A stretch of DNA of 64,000 bases from Gordonia sp. KTR9 (GCF_000143885.2 NC_018581.1:3720001-3784000), one strand, 5' to 3'. Shown: positions 18,070 to 28,520, counted from the stretch's first letter. Numbers and translations are program-made. Notes: generated by a model not told the origin, from the letters alone.

Positions 18070-18102
18070 CAGCCCCCGGCGGGGGAAGTACGCCGGGGGC
18101 TG
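18070..18102. terminator. bidirectional terminator between mutT1 and hupB
   Basis: Perfect 12-bp stem CAGCCCCCGGCG (18070-18081) and CGCCGGGGGCTG (18091-18102) with a 9-base loop. It sits between two convergent genes and can serve both strands. Confidence 0.85.
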
Positions 18103-18134
18103 AACTGTGGTTGTCGACCGCGGTAGTCCGCGGG

Positions 18135-18761
18135 TCAGCGACGGGTGGTCTTCTTGGCTGCGGTCTTCTTTGCAGGAGCCTTCTTGGCCGGAGCCTTCTT
18201 CGCGGCCGTGGCCTTCTTTGCCGGCGCGGCCTTCTTGGCCGGAGCCTTCTTCGCGGCCGTCGTGGTCTTCTTGGCCGCCGTGGTCTTGGCCGGAGCCTTC
18301 TTGGCCGCGGTAGTCTTCTTGGCCGCCGTGGTCTTGGCCGGAGCCTTCTTGGCCGCGGTGGTCTTCTTGGCCGCGGTGGTCGCCTTCTTGGCGGCGGTCT
18401 TCTTCGCCGGCGCAGCCTTCTTGGCTGCCGTGGTGGTGGTTCCGCTGCCGCGCTTCACAGCCGGACCGGTGGCGGACAGCTTCTGCTTGCCGGCCACAAC
18501 GGCTTTGAACTGAGCTCCCGGACGGAATGCCGGAACAGATGTTGCGCGGACCTTCACGGTCTCGCCGGTCCGCGGGTTGCGGGCGACGCGCGGTGCGCGC
18601 TTCCGCTTTTCGAATACGCCGAAGCCGGTGATCGTCACGCTCTCGCCCTTGTTGACTGCGCGCACGATCGTGTCGACGACGAGCTCGACCGCTTCTGTCG
18701 CAGTCTTGCGATCCGCGTCGAGCTTCTTGGTCAGCTCATCAATGAGCTCCGCCTTGTTCAT
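18135..18761 (-). CDS. hupB: HU-family nucleoid protein HupB with long lysine/alanine tail
   Basis: HupB compacts the nucleoid. Residues 1-90 are the HU domain ([58 protein letters not shown]). Residues about 110-208 form a low-complexity tail of PAKKA, AAKKT and TAAKK repeats like the histone-H1-like tail of mycobacterial HupB, which binds DNA non-specifically and is acetylated and methylated. The DNA of the tail is a set of imperfect repeats, so length variation between strains is expected. A strong ribosome binding site (GGAGGT) precedes the ATG. Confidence 0.96.
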   Translation of the reverse strand: MNKAELIDELTKKLDADRKTATEAVELVVDTIVRAVNKGESVTITGFGVFEKRKRAPRVARNPRTGETVKVRATSVPAFRPGAQFKAVVAGKQKLSATGPAVKRGSGTTTTAAKKAAPAKKTAAKKATTAAKKTTAAKKAPAKTTAAKKTTAAKKAPAKTTAAKKTTTAAKKAPAKKAAPAKKATAAKKAPAKKAPAKKTAAKKTTRR

Positions 18762-18934
18762 GAGTACCTCCGCAAGCTGATCTGACCGAGTTTCGGCCAG
18801 CTACCAACACACGGTAAACGTCGGATGTGAAAACGTCCATCTTCCACGCCAATTAGGATGCCGTGTTGCGAAATGGCATGGCAGCTCACGACGGTGCCGC
18901 CGCGACGGGATCGCCCCGCCGCGGCAGCGAGAAA

Positions 18935-19528
18935 TCAGCCCGCCAGGGTGCGCGGCTTGAAGCCAGGCCGCGTCGACTCGTACTCGGAAATCGCGTCTAC
19001 CTGGCGCAACGTGAGGCCGATGTCGTCGAGACCCTCCATCAGACGCCACCGCGTGTAGTCATCAATTGCCAACGGCACCACGAGGTCTCCAGCGGTGACC
19101 GTCTTATCGACAAGGCTCACCGTCAGTTCGAGGCCCGGAGTCTCCTCGAGCCGCTTCCACAGCAGCTCGACATCGGACTGCTCGACCTGGGCGGCCACCA
19201 GACCCGCCTTGCCCGAGTTGCCGCGGAAGATGTCGGCGAAGCGGGACGAGATCACCACGCGGAAGCCGAAATCGGACAGGGCCCAGACCGCGTGCTCACG
19301 CGAGGAGCCGGTGCCGAAGTCGGGGCCGGCGACCAGGACCGACCCGCGGCTCCAGGGCTCGTTGTTGAGGATGAAGTCGGGATCGGTTCGCCAGCCGGCG
19401 AAGAGACCGTCTTCAAAGCCGGTGCGCGTCACCCGCTTCAGATAGACGGCCGGGATGATCTGGTCGGTGTCGACGTTGCTGTGGCGCAGCGGGACGCCGA
19501 TGCCGGTGTGTTCGGTGAACGGTTCCAT
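18935..19528 (-). CDS. leuD: 3-isopropylmalate dehydratase small subunit
   Basis: LeuD pairs with LeuC to isomerise 2-isopropylmalate to 3-isopropylmalate in leucine synthesis. The 197-residue swivel domain has [39 protein letters not shown] and [18 protein letters not shown], all standard. It lies 51 bp after leuC on the same strand and is surely in the same operon. Between leuD and hupB (18762-18934) is a space holding the hupB promoter, which I could not place confidently. Confidence 0.97.
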   Translation of the reverse strand: MEPFTEHTGIGVPLRHSNVDTDQIIPAVYLKRVTRTGFEDGLFAGWRTDPDFILNNEPWSRGSVLVAGPDFGTGSSREHAVWALSDFGFRVVISSRFADIFRGNSGKAGLVAAQVEQSDVELLWKRLEETPGLELTVSLVDKTVTAGDLVVPLAIDDYTRWRLMEGLDDIGLTLRQVDAISEYESTRPGFKPRTLAG

Positions 19529-19579
19529 GAGAATGCCCCTGTTCGAATGATGTGGCCGGGATGTGGTTCGGACCGTGAC

Positions 19580-21043
19580 TCAACCGAGATCGGCGGTCGC
19601 CGGCAGTGAGTCCAGATCGGCGGGCGCGGACAAGGTGCCGCGCAGGGCGGTGGCCGCCGCCACTGCCGGTGACACGAGGTGGGTTCGACCACCCTTGCCC
19701 TGGCGCCCTTCGAAATTGCGGTTCGAGGTCGACGCGCACCGCTCACCCGGGGCGAGCTGATCCGGGTTCATGCCCAGGCACATCGAGCACCCGGCCTGCC
19801 GCCACTCGGCGCCGGCGGCGACGAAGATCTCACCCAGTCCTTCTTCCTCGGCCTGCGCGCGTACGCGCATCGAGCCGGGGACGATCAGCATCCGCATGCC
19901 GTCCGCGACCTTGCGCCCCTTCAGGATGTCGGCGACCTCGCGCAGATCCTCGATCCGGCCGTTCGTGCACGAGCCGACGAAGACCGTGTCGACCTTGATG
20001 TCGCGCAGCGGCGTTCCGGGCTCCAGGCCCATGTACTCCAGCGCCTTCGCCGCGGCGCCTGCCTTGACCTCGTCGCCGTAATCGGCCGGGTCCGGTACCG
20101 CGGCGCCGAGCGGCGCGCCCTGGCCCGGGTTGGTTCCCCACGTGACGAAGGGGGTCAGCGTGGAGGCGTCGATGTGCACCTCGGCGTCGAAGGTGGCGTC
20201 GGGATCGGTGCGCAGGCTGTCCCAATAGGCAACCGCGGCATCCCAATCGGCACCGGCCGGGGCATGCGGGCGCCCCTTCAAGAACTCATAGGTGGTCTCG
20301 TCGGGCGCGATCATCCCCGCCCGGGCCCCTGCCTCGATCGACATGTTGCACACCGTCATCCGGGCTTCCATGGACAGCTTCCGGATGGCCTCGCCGCGGT
20401 ACTCCAGCACGTAGCCCTGTCCGCCGCCGGTGCCGATCTTCGCGATGATCGCGAGGATCAGGTCCTTGCTCGTCACACCGGGCGGCAGCTCGCCGTCGAC
20501 GTTGATGGCCATCGTCTTGAACGGCCGCAGAGACAGGGTCTGTGTCGCGAGCACGTGCTCGACCTCGCTGGTGCCGATTCCCATCGCGATCGCTCCGAAG
20601 GCGCCGTGTGTCGACGTGTGGCTGTCGCCGCAGACGACGGTCATGCCGGGCTGGGTCAGGCCCAGCTGCGGCCCGACGACGTGGACGATGCCCTGCTCGG
20701 CATCACCCATCGGATGCAGGCGGATGCCGAACTCCTCGCAGTTGCTGCGAAGTGTGTCGACCTGAGTGCGCGAGACCGGGTCGGCGATGGGCTTGTCGAT
20801 GTCCATCGTCGGGACGTTGTGGTCCTCGGTCGCGATCGTCAGGTCCGGTCGCCGGACCGGTCGCCCGGCGAGACGCAGGCCCTCGAAGGCCTGCGGACTG
20901 GTGACCTCGTGTACGAGGTGGAGGTCGATGTAGATCAGGTCGGGATCGTTGGTGCCCGACGCGTCGGCGCCACCGGGGACCACGACGTGATCGCGCCACA
21001 CCTTCTCGGCGAGAGTTAGCGGCTGGGCTGGGCTGTTGCTCAT
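19580..21043 (-). CDS. leuC: 3-isopropylmalate dehydratase large subunit
   Basis: LeuC carries the [4Fe-4S] cluster of isopropylmalate isomerase. The 487-residue aconitase-fold protein contains [25 protein letters not shown], the cluster cysteines in [12 protein letters not shown] and [10 protein letters not shown], and [20 protein letters not shown] chose the ATG at 21043 ([16 protein letters not shown]); the open frame extends far upstream to 22387, but that stretch is the antisense of the IclR and PPOX genes. The divergent IclR-type gene starts 108 bp away. Confidence 0.97.
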   Translation of the reverse strand: MSNSPAQPLTLAEKVWRDHVVVPGGADASGTNDPDLIYIDLHLVHEVTSPQAFEGLRLAGRPVRRPDLTIATEDHNVPTMDIDKPIADPVSRTQVDTLRSNCEEFGIRLHPMGDAEQGIVHVVGPQLGLTQPGMTVVCGDSHTSTHGAFGAIAMGIGTSEVEHVLATQTLSLRPFKTMAINVDGELPPGVTSKDLILAIIAKIGTGGGQGYVLEYRGEAIRKLSMEARMTVCNMSIEAGARAGMIAPDETTYEFLKGRPHAPAGADWDAAVAYWDSLRTDPDATFDAEVHIDASTLTPFVTWGTNPGQGAPLGAAVPDPADYGDEVKAGAAAKALEYMGLEPGTPLRDIKVDTVFVGSCTNGRIEDLREVADILKGRKVADGMRMLIVPGSMRVRAQAEEEGLGEIFVAAGAEWRQAGCSMCLGMNPDQLAPGERCASTSNRNFEGRQGKGGRTHLVSPAVAAATALRGTLSAPADLDSLPATADLG

Positions 21044-21125
21044 GGCTGCACTCGTTATCTGTCTCGGGTTCTTCGGACTCTGCACGCGGTCTCGACGTTC
21101 TGGCTGGCTTTCGAACGTGCATCTC

Positions 21126-21143
21126 ACTATTTGGACAGCTAGT
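21126..21143. promoter_or_regulatory. candidate operator/promoter between leuC and the IclR-type gene
   Basis: ACTA (21126-21129) and TAGT (21140-21143) form an inverted pair around TTTGGACAGC. A TAGTAT at 21140-21145 is seven bases before the regulator ATG, which would fit a -10 box and a leaderless or nearly leaderless mRNA. In actinobacteria NdgR/IclR-type regulators bind this leuC intergenic space, so autoregulation and leuCD control are plausible, but the site is only a visual candidate. Confidence 0.3.
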
Positions 21144-21151
21144 ATCGTCCT

Positions 21152-21886
21152 ATGGGAAAGGATACCGCATCTGCGGTCAGCAGCGGAATCGGCGTGCTCG
21201 ACAAGTCCGTGGCGGTGCTGCACGCGATCGCCGAGGCCCCGTGCAACCTGTCGGAGCTCTGCGAACGAACCGGCCTGCCGCGGGCGACGGCGCACCGGCT
21301 CGCGGTCGGGCTCGAGACCCACCGCTTCCTCACCAGGGACGTCACCGGGCGCTGGCAGCCCGGCCCCGTCCTCGGCGAACTCGCCTCCTCGGCACACGAT
21401 CCCATCACCGAGTCGGCCCTGATGGTCCTCCCCCGGCTCCGCGACATCACCGGCGAATCGGTCCAGGTCTATCGCCGCGAAGGAGCCGAACGCGTCTGCG
21501 TCGCCGCGATGGAACCACCGACCGGACTGCGCGACACCGTGCCGGTGGGCACCCGCTTCCCGATGAGCGCGGGGTCGGCGGCGAAGGTCCTGCTCGCCTG
21601 GGCCGATCCCGCGACCCAACGTGCGCTCTTGCCGGACAGCATCTTCAGCGAGCGCGCGCTCCACGAGATCCGCCGCCGCGGGTGGGCGCAGAGCGCAGGC
21701 GAACGCGCCGCCGGAGTGGCGAGTGTGTCGGCTCCCGTGCGCGACGGCAACGGTGACGTCGTCGCCGCGATCTCGGTGTCCGGGCCGATCGACCGCATGG
21801 GCCGCCGGCCGGGTGCGCGCTGGGCCGCCGATCTGCTCGCCGCCGCGGACGCCATCCACAAACGCCTCCAGGCGGCACGCCCCTGA
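21152..21886 (+). CDS. IclR-family transcriptional regulator of leuCD type
   Basis: A 244-residue regulator with an N-terminal winged helix ([40 protein letters not shown], about 12-50) and a C-terminal ligand-binding IclR domain ([45 protein letters not shown]). The position divergent from leuCD is that of mycobacterial Rv2989 and Streptomyces NdgR, which control leucine and other amino acid genes. Repression or activation of leuCD is therefore the most likely role; the ligand is unknown. Confidence 0.92.
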   Translation: MGKDTASAVSSGIGVLDKSVAVLHAIAEAPCNLSELCERTGLPRATAHRLAVGLETHRFLTRDVTGRWQPGPVLGELASSAHDPITESALMVLPRLRDITGESVQVYRREGAERVCVAAMEPPTGLRDTVPVGTRFPMSAGSAAKVLLAWADPATQRALLPDSIFSERALHEIRRRGWAQSAGERAAGVASVSAPVRDGNGDVVAAISVSGPIDRMGRRPGARWAADLLAAADAIHKRLQAARP

Positions 21887-21946
21887 CCCAGAGCCGTTGC
21901 ACCCGGTGCCGTTCCGATGCACCCGTCGGTGGGCTAGCGTCGGGGA

Positions 21947-22444
21947 ATGGGAGTCAATCAACGCAGTCAGATCGTCATGTCCGAGGCCGAGATCACCGAG
22001 TTCGTCGCGCGCAGCCGGACCGCCACCCTCGCCACGACCGGACCCGACGGGAACATCCACCTGGTGGCGATGTGGTACGGGATCGTCGACGGCGACATCT
22101 GGTTCGAGACGAAATCCAAGTCGCAGAAGGCCGTCAACATCCGCCGCAACAGCCGGTGCTCGGTGATGATCGAAGACGGCGACACCTACGACACCCTCCG
22201 GGGCGTCGCGTTCGAGGGCAACGCGGAGATCCTCGACGACCCCGACTCGTGCCTGAAGGTCGGCATCAGCGTCTGGGAGCGCTACACCGCGCCCTACACC
22301 GAGGAATCGCGGCCCTTCGTGGAGCAGATGATGAACAAGCGCGTGGCCGTCCGGATCAGACCGTCCCGCACTCGTTCCTGGGATCACCGCAAGCTCGGCA
22401 TCCCCGAGATGCCCGCCTCCGGGAGCACCGCCGAGTTCCTGTGA
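21947..22444 (+). CDS. PPOX-class flavin/F420-binding protein
   Basis: A 165-residue split-barrel protein of the pyridoxamine-phosphate-oxidase-like superfamily: [37 protein letters not shown], then [21 protein letters not shown]. In mycobacteria the gene at this place (Rv2991) belongs to the F420-dependent reductase group, and fbiD nearby shows the cofactor is made. The cofactor and substrate here are inferred, not proven. Starts at an ATG at 21947 without a strong ribosome binding site. Confidence 0.83.
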   Translation: MGVNQRSQIVMSEAEITEFVARSRTATLATTGPDGNIHLVAMWYGIVDGDIWFETKSKSQKAVNIRRNSRCSVMIEDGDTYDTLRGVAFEGNAEILDDPDSCLKVGISVWERYTAPYTEESRPFVEQMMNKRVAVRIRPSRTRSWDHRKLGIPEMPASGSTAEFL

Positions 22445-22535
22445 CCCGACGACGGTGACAGACGCCGACCCAGCTCCGTCCGCGTCGCGCTGTGATCAGC
22501 GTGACTCAGACGAGATGGCCTGTGGCGCATAGCAA

Positions 22536-22570
22536 AACACCCTCCCCCTGCAGTGCAGAGGGAGGGTGTT
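22536..22570 (-). terminator. terminator after tRNA-Glu
   Basis: An 11-bp perfect stem AACACCCTCCC / GGGAGGGTGTT (22536-22546 and 22560-22570) with a 13-base loop. Read on the minus strand it starts six bases after the tRNA-Glu 3' end and is followed by TTTT, so it is a classic intrinsic terminator. Bases 22445-22535 between it and the PPOX stop hold nothing I recognise. Confidence 0.85.
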
Positions 22571-22575
22571 TCTCG

Positions 22576-22648
22576 TAGCCCCGACGGGATTCGAACCCGC
22601 GCTACCGCCTTGAGAGGGCGGCGTCCTAGGCCGCTAGACGACGGGGCC
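22576..22648 (-). tRNA. tRNA-Glu (anticodon CTC)
   Basis: A 73-base cloverleaf can be read: acceptor GGCCCCG paired with CGGGGCT, D arm GTCTAGCGGCCTAGGAC, anticodon stem CCGCC/GGCGG around loop CTCTCAA giving anticodon CTC (reads GAG), T arm GCGGG-TTCGAAT-CCCGT, discriminator A. CCA is not encoded. It lies beside tRNA-Gln and gltX on the same strand. Confidence 0.93.
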
Positions 22649-22702
22649 ATGGGAACTTCCGGCGATCAAGACCTTAGCACGGTCTCGATCTCCTTCTGTC
22701 CG

Positions 22703-22774
22703 CTGGGGTACCAGGACTCGAACCTAGAATGGCGGTACCAGAAACCGCTGTGTTGCCAATTACACCATACCCCA
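22703..22774 (-). tRNA. tRNA-Gln (anticodon CTG)
   Basis: A 72-base cloverleaf: acceptor TGGGGTA with TACCCCA, anticodon stem GCGGT/ACCGC around loop TTCTGGT giving CTG (reads CAG), T loop TTCGAGT, discriminator G. CCA is not encoded. In bacteria without glutaminyl-tRNA synthetase this tRNA is first charged with Glu by GltX and then amidated by GatCAB; both enzymes are encoded in this window. Confidence 0.93.
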
Positions 22775-22860
22775 TTGGCGTGGTTCTCCTTGCGGAAAAC
22801 TGCCGAGAAAGAGAGTATCAAAGGGTTGCCGGAAGTCCACAAACGTGCAGCTCAGACCCC

Positions 22861-24339
22861 TTATTCGGCTGCAATCCGCCGGGCCGAGGCCAGCCTCGCG
22901 AGCGTCTTGTCGCGACCCAGGATCTCCATCGACTCGAACAGCGGAGGACTGATCTGCGAACCGGTCACGGCCACGCGCACCGGACCGAACGCCTTGCGCG
23001 GTTTGAGTCCCAGATCGTCCACCAGGGCGGCGTTCAGCGCGTCCTGCAGCGCGGTCGTGGTGAAGGAATCCAGCGACTCGATCGCGGCGATGGTGGCGTC
23101 CAGAACCGGCACGGCGTCGGCACCCAGGTTCTTGCTCGCCGCCTTCTCGTCGATCGTGAAGTCGGCGTCCGAGACGTAGACGAACCGGATGAGATCCCAG
23201 GCGTCACCCAGGACCTGGATGCGCGTCTGCACCAGTTCGGCCAGAGCTGCGAAGGTCTCGTCGTCGGCGGTCTCGGCGAGCTTGCCCTGCGCGACGAGAT
23301 ACGACTTGAGCCGGGCGGTGAAGTCGCCGAGGTCCAACCGGCGGATGTGCTCGGCGTTGATGGCGTCGGCCTTCTTCTGGTCGAAGCGCGCGGGGTTGGA
23401 ATTGACCTGCCGCACATCGAAAGCCGCGATCATCTCGTCGAGGCTGAAGACGTCGACATCACTCTTGTAACCCCAGCCGAGCAGCGCGAGGTAGTTGAGC
23501 AGGCCTTCGGGGATGAACCCGCGGTCGCGGTGGTGGAACAGATTCGACTGCGGGTCGCGCTTGGAGAGCTTCTTGTTGCCCTCCCCCATGACGAACGGAA
23601 GGTGGCCGAAGGACGGAACCGAATCGGCGACGCCGATGCGGATCAGCGCGTCGTACAGTGCGAGCTGGCGCGGGGTCGACGAGAAGAGGTCCTCGCCGCG
23701 CAGCACATGCGTGATCTTCATCATGGCGTCGTCGACCGGATTGACCAGGGTGTAGAGCGGATCGCCCGAGGCGCGCGTGAGGGCGAAGTCCGGCACGGTC
23801 CCGGCCTTGATGGTCGTCGTACCGCGCACGAGATCGTCCCACGAGATGTCGGTGTCCGGCATGCGCAGTCGGACAACGGGTTTGCGCCCCTCGGCCACGT
23901 ACGCAGCGCGCTGATCGGGAGTCAGGTCGCGGTCGAAGTTGTCGTAACCCAGTTTCGGGTCACGGCCGACGGCGCGATGACGGGCCTCGACTTCCTCGGG
24001 TGTGGAGAAGGCCTCATAGGCCTCGCCCGCTGCGAGCAGCCGGGCGACGACGTCGGCATGGAGTTCCCGACGCTCCGACTGCCGGTAGGGCCCGTAGGGT
24101 CCCCCCACCTCGGGCCCCTCGTCCCAGTCGAGTCCCAGCCAGCGCAGCGCGTCGAGGATCGCCGCGTAGGACTCCTCGCTGTCGCGCGCGGCATCGGTGT
24201 CCTCGATGCGGAAGACGAAAGTGCCGGCGTCGTGGCGGGCCTGGGCAAAGTTGAACAGCGCGGTCCGCACGAGCCCCACGTGCGGCGTCCCCGTCGGAGA
24301 CGGACAGAATCGGACGCGCACACCCTCAGTACTGGTCAT
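22861..24339 (-). CDS. gltX: glutamyl-tRNA synthetase
   Basis: GltX charges tRNA-Glu and, in organisms with GatCAB, also mischarges tRNA-Gln. The 492-residue class I enzyme has the HIGH-type motif [10 protein letters not shown] near residue 13, [12 protein letters not shown], and the KMSKS-type loop KLSKRD near 240. I chose the ATG at 24339 ([15 protein letters not shown]); a start at 24366 would add nine residues with no homology expected. It is transcribed towards the two tRNA genes on the same strand, with an 86-bp gap to tRNA-Gln. Confidence 0.97.
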   Translation of the reverse strand: MTSTEGVRVRFCPSPTGTPHVGLVRTALFNFAQARHDAGTFVFRIEDTDAARDSEESYAAILDALRWLGLDWDEGPEVGGPYGPYRQSERRELHADVVARLLAAGEAYEAFSTPEEVEARHRAVGRDPKLGYDNFDRDLTPDQRAAYVAEGRKPVVRLRMPDTDISWDDLVRGTTTIKAGTVPDFALTRASGDPLYTLVNPVDDAMMKITHVLRGEDLFSSTPRQLALYDALIRIGVADSVPSFGHLPFVMGEGNKKLSKRDPQSNLFHHRDRGFIPEGLLNYLALLGWGYKSDVDVFSLDEMIAAFDVRQVNSNPARFDQKKADAINAEHIRRLDLGDFTARLKSYLVAQGKLAETADDETFAALAELVQTRIQVLGDAWDLIRFVYVSDADFTIDEKAASKNLGADAVPVLDATIAAIESLDSFTTTALQDALNAALVDDLGLKPRKAFGPVRVAVTGSQISPPLFESMEILGRDKTLARLASARRIAAE

Positions 24340-24385
24340 TGGCTCAGGGTATCGAAGCCGTGCCACGCCCCGGACATGCCCGCCG

Positions 24386-25210
24386 TCAGGCCCGGTGCGC
24401 CTCGCAGAACTCGACGAGGACCCGATTCACCTCGGCCGGCTGTTCGAGATACCCGAAATGACCGGCTCGTTCGATCTCGACGTATTGCGCGCCCGGAATG
24501 GCCTCGGCGACTTCGCGCGCCAGCTTCGCCGGCAGCGTCCGATCGTCGGCGAAACCGACGACCAGGGCGGGCCGGGTGATGCCGCGGTAGGCCGCGAGGC
24601 GGTTGGACTCCTTGTTGTGGAGTTCGAGCTGCGCACGCACACCCGGGGTGATCGTCTGCGGGGAGAACCCGATGATGTCGAGCCAGTCGCGCGCGGTGCG
24701 GTCGTCGTCGAGCGTGTGTGGCGACAGGTTCAGATGGGCGGTGATCGCGGCCTCGTACTCGGGCGGCAGCTTGATCTTGTTGTCGTAGAGCGCCCGCTCC
24801 CCGGCCGAGATCGCCTCCTGCAGTGGAGTGTTGCGGCCATAGGTCGCGACCATCACCGCCGCTTTGACCACATCCGGCCGCGCCAGCGCCAGCTCCTGGG
24901 TGATCCGGGCGCCGAGCGAGGTACCGATCACGATCGCCGGACCGCGACCGAGGTGCTCGATCAGGGCGGCTGTGTCGGCGACCATGTCGTCGAGCGTGAA
25001 TCCCTCGGCACACTCCGATGACGGGGCGACACCGCGGTTGTCGAAGGTCACCACGGTGAATCCGGCCTTGACCAACGCCGGTTCCTGGTGGGCCTTCCAC
25101 ACGCGTCCGGGGCTACCGGTCCCCATCACCATGACGACCAGCGGGCCCGAACCGGCCACGCTGTAGGAGATGTCGATGCCGTTGACTCGTGCCGTGCTGG
25201 GAGCTGTCAC
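24386..25210 (-). CDS. alpha/beta hydrolase
   Basis: A 274-residue alpha/beta hydrolase. The nucleophile elbow is GTSLGA (Ser near residue 98), the oxyanion loop is MGTGSPG, and the catalytic His is in [11 protein letters not shown] close to the C-terminus; an Asp of FADDRTLP is the likely acid. A GTG start overlaps the stop of the FAH-family gene by four bases (GTGA), so the two are translationally coupled. A FAH hydrolase paired with an alpha/beta hydrolase suggests a degradation step for a ring-cleavage product, but the substrate is unknown. Confidence 0.87.
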   Translation of the reverse strand: MTAPSTARVNGIDISYSVAGSGPLVVMVMGTGSPGRVWKAHQEPALVKAGFTVVTFDNRGVAPSSECAEGFTLDDMVADTAALIEHLGRGPAIVIGTSLGARITQELALARPDVVKAAVMVATYGRNTPLQEAISAGERALYDNKIKLPPEYEAAITAHLNLSPHTLDDDRTARDWLDIIGFSPQTITPGVRAQLELHNKESNRLAAYRGITRPALVVGFADDRTLPAKLAREVAEAIPGAQYVEIERAGHFGYLEQPAEVNRVLVEFCEAHRA

Positions 25211-25977
25211 TTGTCCACCACCGGGTTGGAGAGCGTACCGATTCCTTCGACGGTCACCGAGACGCGCTGGCCGGCGACCATCGGCCCCACACCTTCCGGG
25301 GTGCCCGTGAGGATCACGTCACCCGGCAGCAGGGTCATGACGCGGGAGATCCACTCCACGATCTCACCGACGTCGTGGAGCATCAACGACGTCCGGGTCC
25401 GCTGCTTGACCTCGCCGTCGAGTTCGGTCACGAGTTCGACATCGGCCGGGTCGAACGCGGTGTCGATCCACGGACCGAGCGGACAGAAGGAGTCGTAGCT
25501 CTTCCCCCGGGTCCACTGCCCGTCGGCCTGCTGGTGGTCGCGGGCGGTCACGTCGTTGGCGACCGTGTAACCGAGGATCACGTCCTTGGCCTGCGCGGCC
25601 TTCACGTCCTTGCACGCACGTCCGATGACGATCGCCAGTTCACCTTCGTAGTCCACGCGTTCCGACGACGGCGGGCGCACGATGGGCAGCTCGGGCCCGA
25701 TGATCGAGGTGTTGGGCTTGAGGAAGATCACCGGATCGGCGGGCGCCTCGCCACCCATCTCCGCGGCGTGCGCGGCGTAGTTCTTCCCGATGCAGATCAC
25801 CTTGCTGGCCAGGATCGGTGCCAGAATCCGCACATCTGCCGCCTTCCACGAGCGGCCGGTGAACGTCGGCGTGCCGAAGGGGTGCTCAGCGATCTCCTTC
25901 ATCACGGCGTCGTCACCATCGCCCTCGACGGACACGAATGCCACGCCGTCAGGACTCGCAATTCGACCTAAGCGCAT
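25207..25977 (-). CDS. fumarylacetoacetate hydrolase (FAH) family protein
   Basis: A 256-residue FAH-fold enzyme, the mycobacterial Rv2993c type. The metal-binding acid residues sit in DYEGELAIVIGR and in ANDVTARDHQ; KNYAAHAAEMG and PVIFLKPNTS are also standard. Members hydrolyse acylpyruvates or act as 2-hydroxyhepta-2,4-diene-1,7-dioate isomerases or oxaloacetate decarboxylases, so the reaction is open. The start is the ATG at 25977 (MRLGRIASPDG); an open frame reaches 26070 but adds unlikely sequence. Upstream of gltX in the same orientation, as in mycobacteria. Confidence 0.93.
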   Translation of the reverse strand: MRLGRIASPDGVAFVSVEGDGDDAVMKEIAEHPFGTPTFTGRSWKAADVRILAPILASKVICIGKNYAAHAAEMGGEAPADPVIFLKPNTSIIGPELPIVRPPSSERVDYEGELAIVIGRACKDVKAAQAKDVILGYTVANDVTARDHQQADGQWTRGKSYDSFCPLGPWIDTAFDPADVELVTELDGEVKQRTRTSLMLHDVGEIVEWISRVMTLLPGDVILTGTPEGVGPMVAGQRVSVTVEGIGTLSNPVVDK

Positions 25978-26126
25978 GTCCCAGACCTTATCGCACCGTC
26001 GATCCCACACGTTGGGAGCCGAGTTGGCAGACCTCCGAGCCGGTTTTAGAATGTGGACGCAGAGTTTCATATATTGAGATCCGCACCACGGGCGTCCGTC
26101 TGATCAGACTGCGAGGTGAGCAGAAC

Positions 26127-27356
26127 ATGACCCATGTCGACGACATCACCACTGCCAGAAGGTGGGTCATCCTCGGCTGCTCGCTCCTCGCCGCACTCAC
26201 CACGACGTGCGTGGTCAGCGGTGTCGCCTACCTGATCCCGGCGCTCCACACCGACGCCGGACTCTCATTGACCGAGGCGTCGACGCTCGCCGCGATCCCG
26301 ACCATCGGCCTGATGGCCGCGACGATCCCTTGGGGGATCCTGTTGGACCGCTACGGCGAACGCCGCATCCTGTTGCTGTCGCTGTCGATCTCCCTCAGCG
26401 GCGCGATCGCGGCCGCGGTCGCCGCGGCGGCCGACGCGTCGTACCTCGTCGTGGGCGCCGCACTCTTCGTGGGCGGTCTCGGTTCGGGAGCTGCCAACGG
26501 GGCCAGCGGCCGCATCGTCGTCGGCTGGTTCCCCGCCCATCAGCGCGGGACCGCGATGGGCATCCGACAGATGGCCCAGCCGCTGGGAATCGGCGTGTGC
26601 GCACTCACCATGCCGGTCGTCGCGGCGAGCTCGGGACCTGCTGCGGCACTGGCGATCCCAGCGATCGTGACTGCCGCAGGCCTGGTCGCGGTGATCATCG
26701 GCATCACCGACCCACCGCGCCGCACCACTCCCGCCGCGGTGGTCGACGACTCTCCCGCGCGTGCGAATCCCTACCGCGGCAACTCTTTCCTCGCGCGTGT
26801 CCACATCGTCAGCATGCTGCTCGTCATCCCGCAGTCGATGCTGTGGACCTTCGTACCCACCTGGCTCATCGTCGCGCACGGATGGTCACCGGCCGGCGCC
26901 GGCACGCTGATCACGGTGACCCAGGTCATCGGTGCGCTGGGCCGGATAGTCGCCGGACGATGGTCGGATGCCTGGTTGTCGCGGATGCGACCCGTACGGG
27001 TGATCGCGGTCGCCGGTGTCGCCGCCATGTCCGCGCTGGCGATCGCCGACTGGTTCGACAGTCCGCTGGCACCCGCCCTCATGGCGGTGGCGAGCATCAT
27101 CTCCGTCGCCGACAACGGCTTGGCGTTCACCGCCATCGCCGAATACGTGGGACCGGAATGGAGCGGGCGCGGCCTCGCCGTCCAGAACACCGGGCAGTAT
27201 CTGGTCACCGCGGCCACCACACCGCTACTGGGGGCACTGATCGCGGCGGTCGGCTTCCCCATCGCGTTCGCGGCGACCGCCCTCGCGCCGCTCGTCGCGA
27301 CACCGCTGGTCCCCCGCGATCGGTCGCCGGGAGCCGACGACTTGGTGGACGCGTGA
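26127..27356 (+). CDS. MFS transporter (CynX/NimT-like)
   Basis: A 409-residue carrier with 12 predicted membrane helices. After helix 2 comes the MFS loop motif GILLDRYGERRILLLS (close to GxLaDrxGrR), and a related loop GRIVAGRWSDAWLSR follows helix 8. It matches the place of mycobacterial Rv2994. The ATG at 26127 has AGGTGAG upstream; earlier in-frame ATG codons lie in the FAH promoter. A TATATT at 26070-26075 in an AT-rich patch is a possible -10 box. Substrate unknown. Confidence 0.9.
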   Translation: MTHVDDITTARRWVILGCSLLAALTTTCVVSGVAYLIPALHTDAGLSLTEASTLAAIPTIGLMAATIPWGILLDRYGERRILLLSLSISLSGAIAAAVAAAADASYLVVGAALFVGGLGSGAANGASGRIVVGWFPAHQRGTAMGIRQMAQPLGIGVCALTMPVVAASSGPAAALAIPAIVTAAGLVAVIIGITDPPRRTTPAAVVDDSPARANPYRGNSFLARVHIVSMLLVIPQSMLWTFVPTWLIVAHGWSPAGAGTLITVTQVIGALGRIVAGRWSDAWLSRMRPVRVIAVAGVAAMSALAIADWFDSPLAPALMAVASIISVADNGLAFTAIAEYVGPEWSGRGLAVQNTGQYLVTAATTPLLGALIAAVGFPIAFAATALAPLVATPLVPRDRSPGADDLVDA

Positions 27357-27423
27357 ATGCAGAGCTGTTCTGACAGAACGGGATGCGCGAACGTCCTGTG
27401 CTGAATACCAACCCGACCGATGA

Positions 27424-27475
27424 ACCTCATCTCGACTGGTGGACTTCGATCGAAGTCCACCAGTCGAGTTGAGGT
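27424..27475. terminator. 52-bp near-perfect palindrome, bidirectional terminator
   Basis: Every base from 27424 to 27449 pairs with 27450 to 27475 except one T-T mismatch (27430/27469); there is no spacer at the centre (CGATCG). It lies between the convergent MFS and leuB genes, so it most likely ends both transcripts. Its length and lack of a loop are unusual (see findings). Confidence 0.75.
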
Positions 27476-27512
27476 CTGTCGGTCGCGAGAGTGGTCGGCG
27501 CGGGGGCCGGAA

Positions 27513-28520
27513 CTACAGCCGCTCGCGGATGCGTGCCCCGATCTCAGCGGTGCCGAACGTGCCGCTGCGATCGGCGAGGTCGTCGGCGACGGCCTTCTCG
27601 ATCCGGGCGGCGGCGTCGAGGTCGCCGAGATGCTGGAGCAGGAGTGCGACCGACAGGATCGCGGCGGTCGGATCGGCCTTGCCCTGACCGGCAATGTCGG
27701 GAGCCGACCCGTGGACGGGCTCGAACATCGACGGGTTGGCACCGGTGGCGTCGATGTTGCCCGATGCGGCCAGTCCGATGCCGCCGCTCACCGCAGCGGC
27801 GATGTCGGTGATGATGTCGCCGAACAGGTTGTCGGTGACGATGACGTCGAATCGCCCGGGATCGGTGACCAGATAGATGGTCGCCGCGTCCACATGGCAG
27901 TAGTCGGTCGTCACGTCCGGGAACTCGGCGCCGACCTCGTCGACCGCGCGACTCCACATCGACCCGGCGAAGGTCAGGACGTTGGTCTTGTGGACCAGCG
28001 TCAGCTTCTTGCGACGTTGCTGCGCGCGCTGGAAAGCGTTGCGCACCACGCGCTCGACGCCGAAGCGGGTGTTGACGCTGACTTCGGTGGCGACCTCGTT
28101 CGGGGTGCCGACCCGGATGGCACCGCCATTGCCCGTGTAGGGACCCTCGGTCCCCTCCCGGACCACCACGAAGTCGATGTCGGGGTCACCGGCGAGCGGC
28201 GAGGAGACACCGGGGAAACGACGCGACGGGCGCAGGTTGACGTGGTGGTCGAGGGCGAATCGCATGGTGAGGAGCAGCCCGCGCTCCAGCACACCCGACG
28301 GCACCGATGGATCTCCGATGGCGCCCAACAGGATTGCGTCGTGACGGCGGAGGGACTCGAGGTCGTCCTCGGTCAGCAGTTCGCCGTTGCGGTGGTAGCG
28401 GCGCGCTCCGAGATCGAACTCGGTGGTGCTGACCGACGGAACGACCGCCTCGAGGACGCCGAGCGCCTCCCCGATGACCTCGGGTCCGATGCCGTCGCCG
28501 GCGATGACTGCGAGTCTCAT
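27513..28520 (-). CDS. leuB: 3-isopropylmalate dehydrogenase
   Basis: LeuB oxidises and decarboxylates 3-isopropylmalate to 2-oxoisocaproate, the third step of leucine synthesis. The 335-residue protein starts [15 protein letters not shown], has [15 protein letters not shown], the catalytic KTNVL Lys and Asp pair in [15 protein letters not shown], and the NAD site [15 protein letters not shown]. Length is typical of the short actinobacterial form. Its ATGA start overlaps the serA stop by four bases. Confidence 0.97.
   Translation of the reverse strand: MRLAVIAGDGIGPEVIGEALGVLEAVVPSVSTTEFDLGARRYHRNGELLTEDDLESLRRHDAILLGAIGDPSVPSGVLERGLLLTMRFALDHHVNLRPSRRFPGVSSPLAGDPDIDFVVVREGTEGPYTGNGGAIRVGTPNEVATEVSVNTRFGVERVVRNAFQRAQQRRKKLTLVHKTNVLTFAGSMWSRAVDEVGAEFPDVTTDYCHVDAATIYLVTDPGRFDVIVTDNLFGDIITDIAAAVSGGIGLAASGNIDATGANPSMFEPVHGSAPDIAGQGKADPTAAILSVALLLQHLGDLDAAARIEKAVADDLADRSGTFGTAEIGARIRERL

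Noticed and set aside
18141..18440. Repeated segments resembling a repeat or CRISPR array
   Set aside because: The repeats encode the PAKKA/AAKKT tail of HupB in frame and have no unique spacers.
21044..22387. Long N-terminal extension of LeuC
   Set aside because: It is the opposite strand of the IclR and PPOX genes and has no LeuC similarity.
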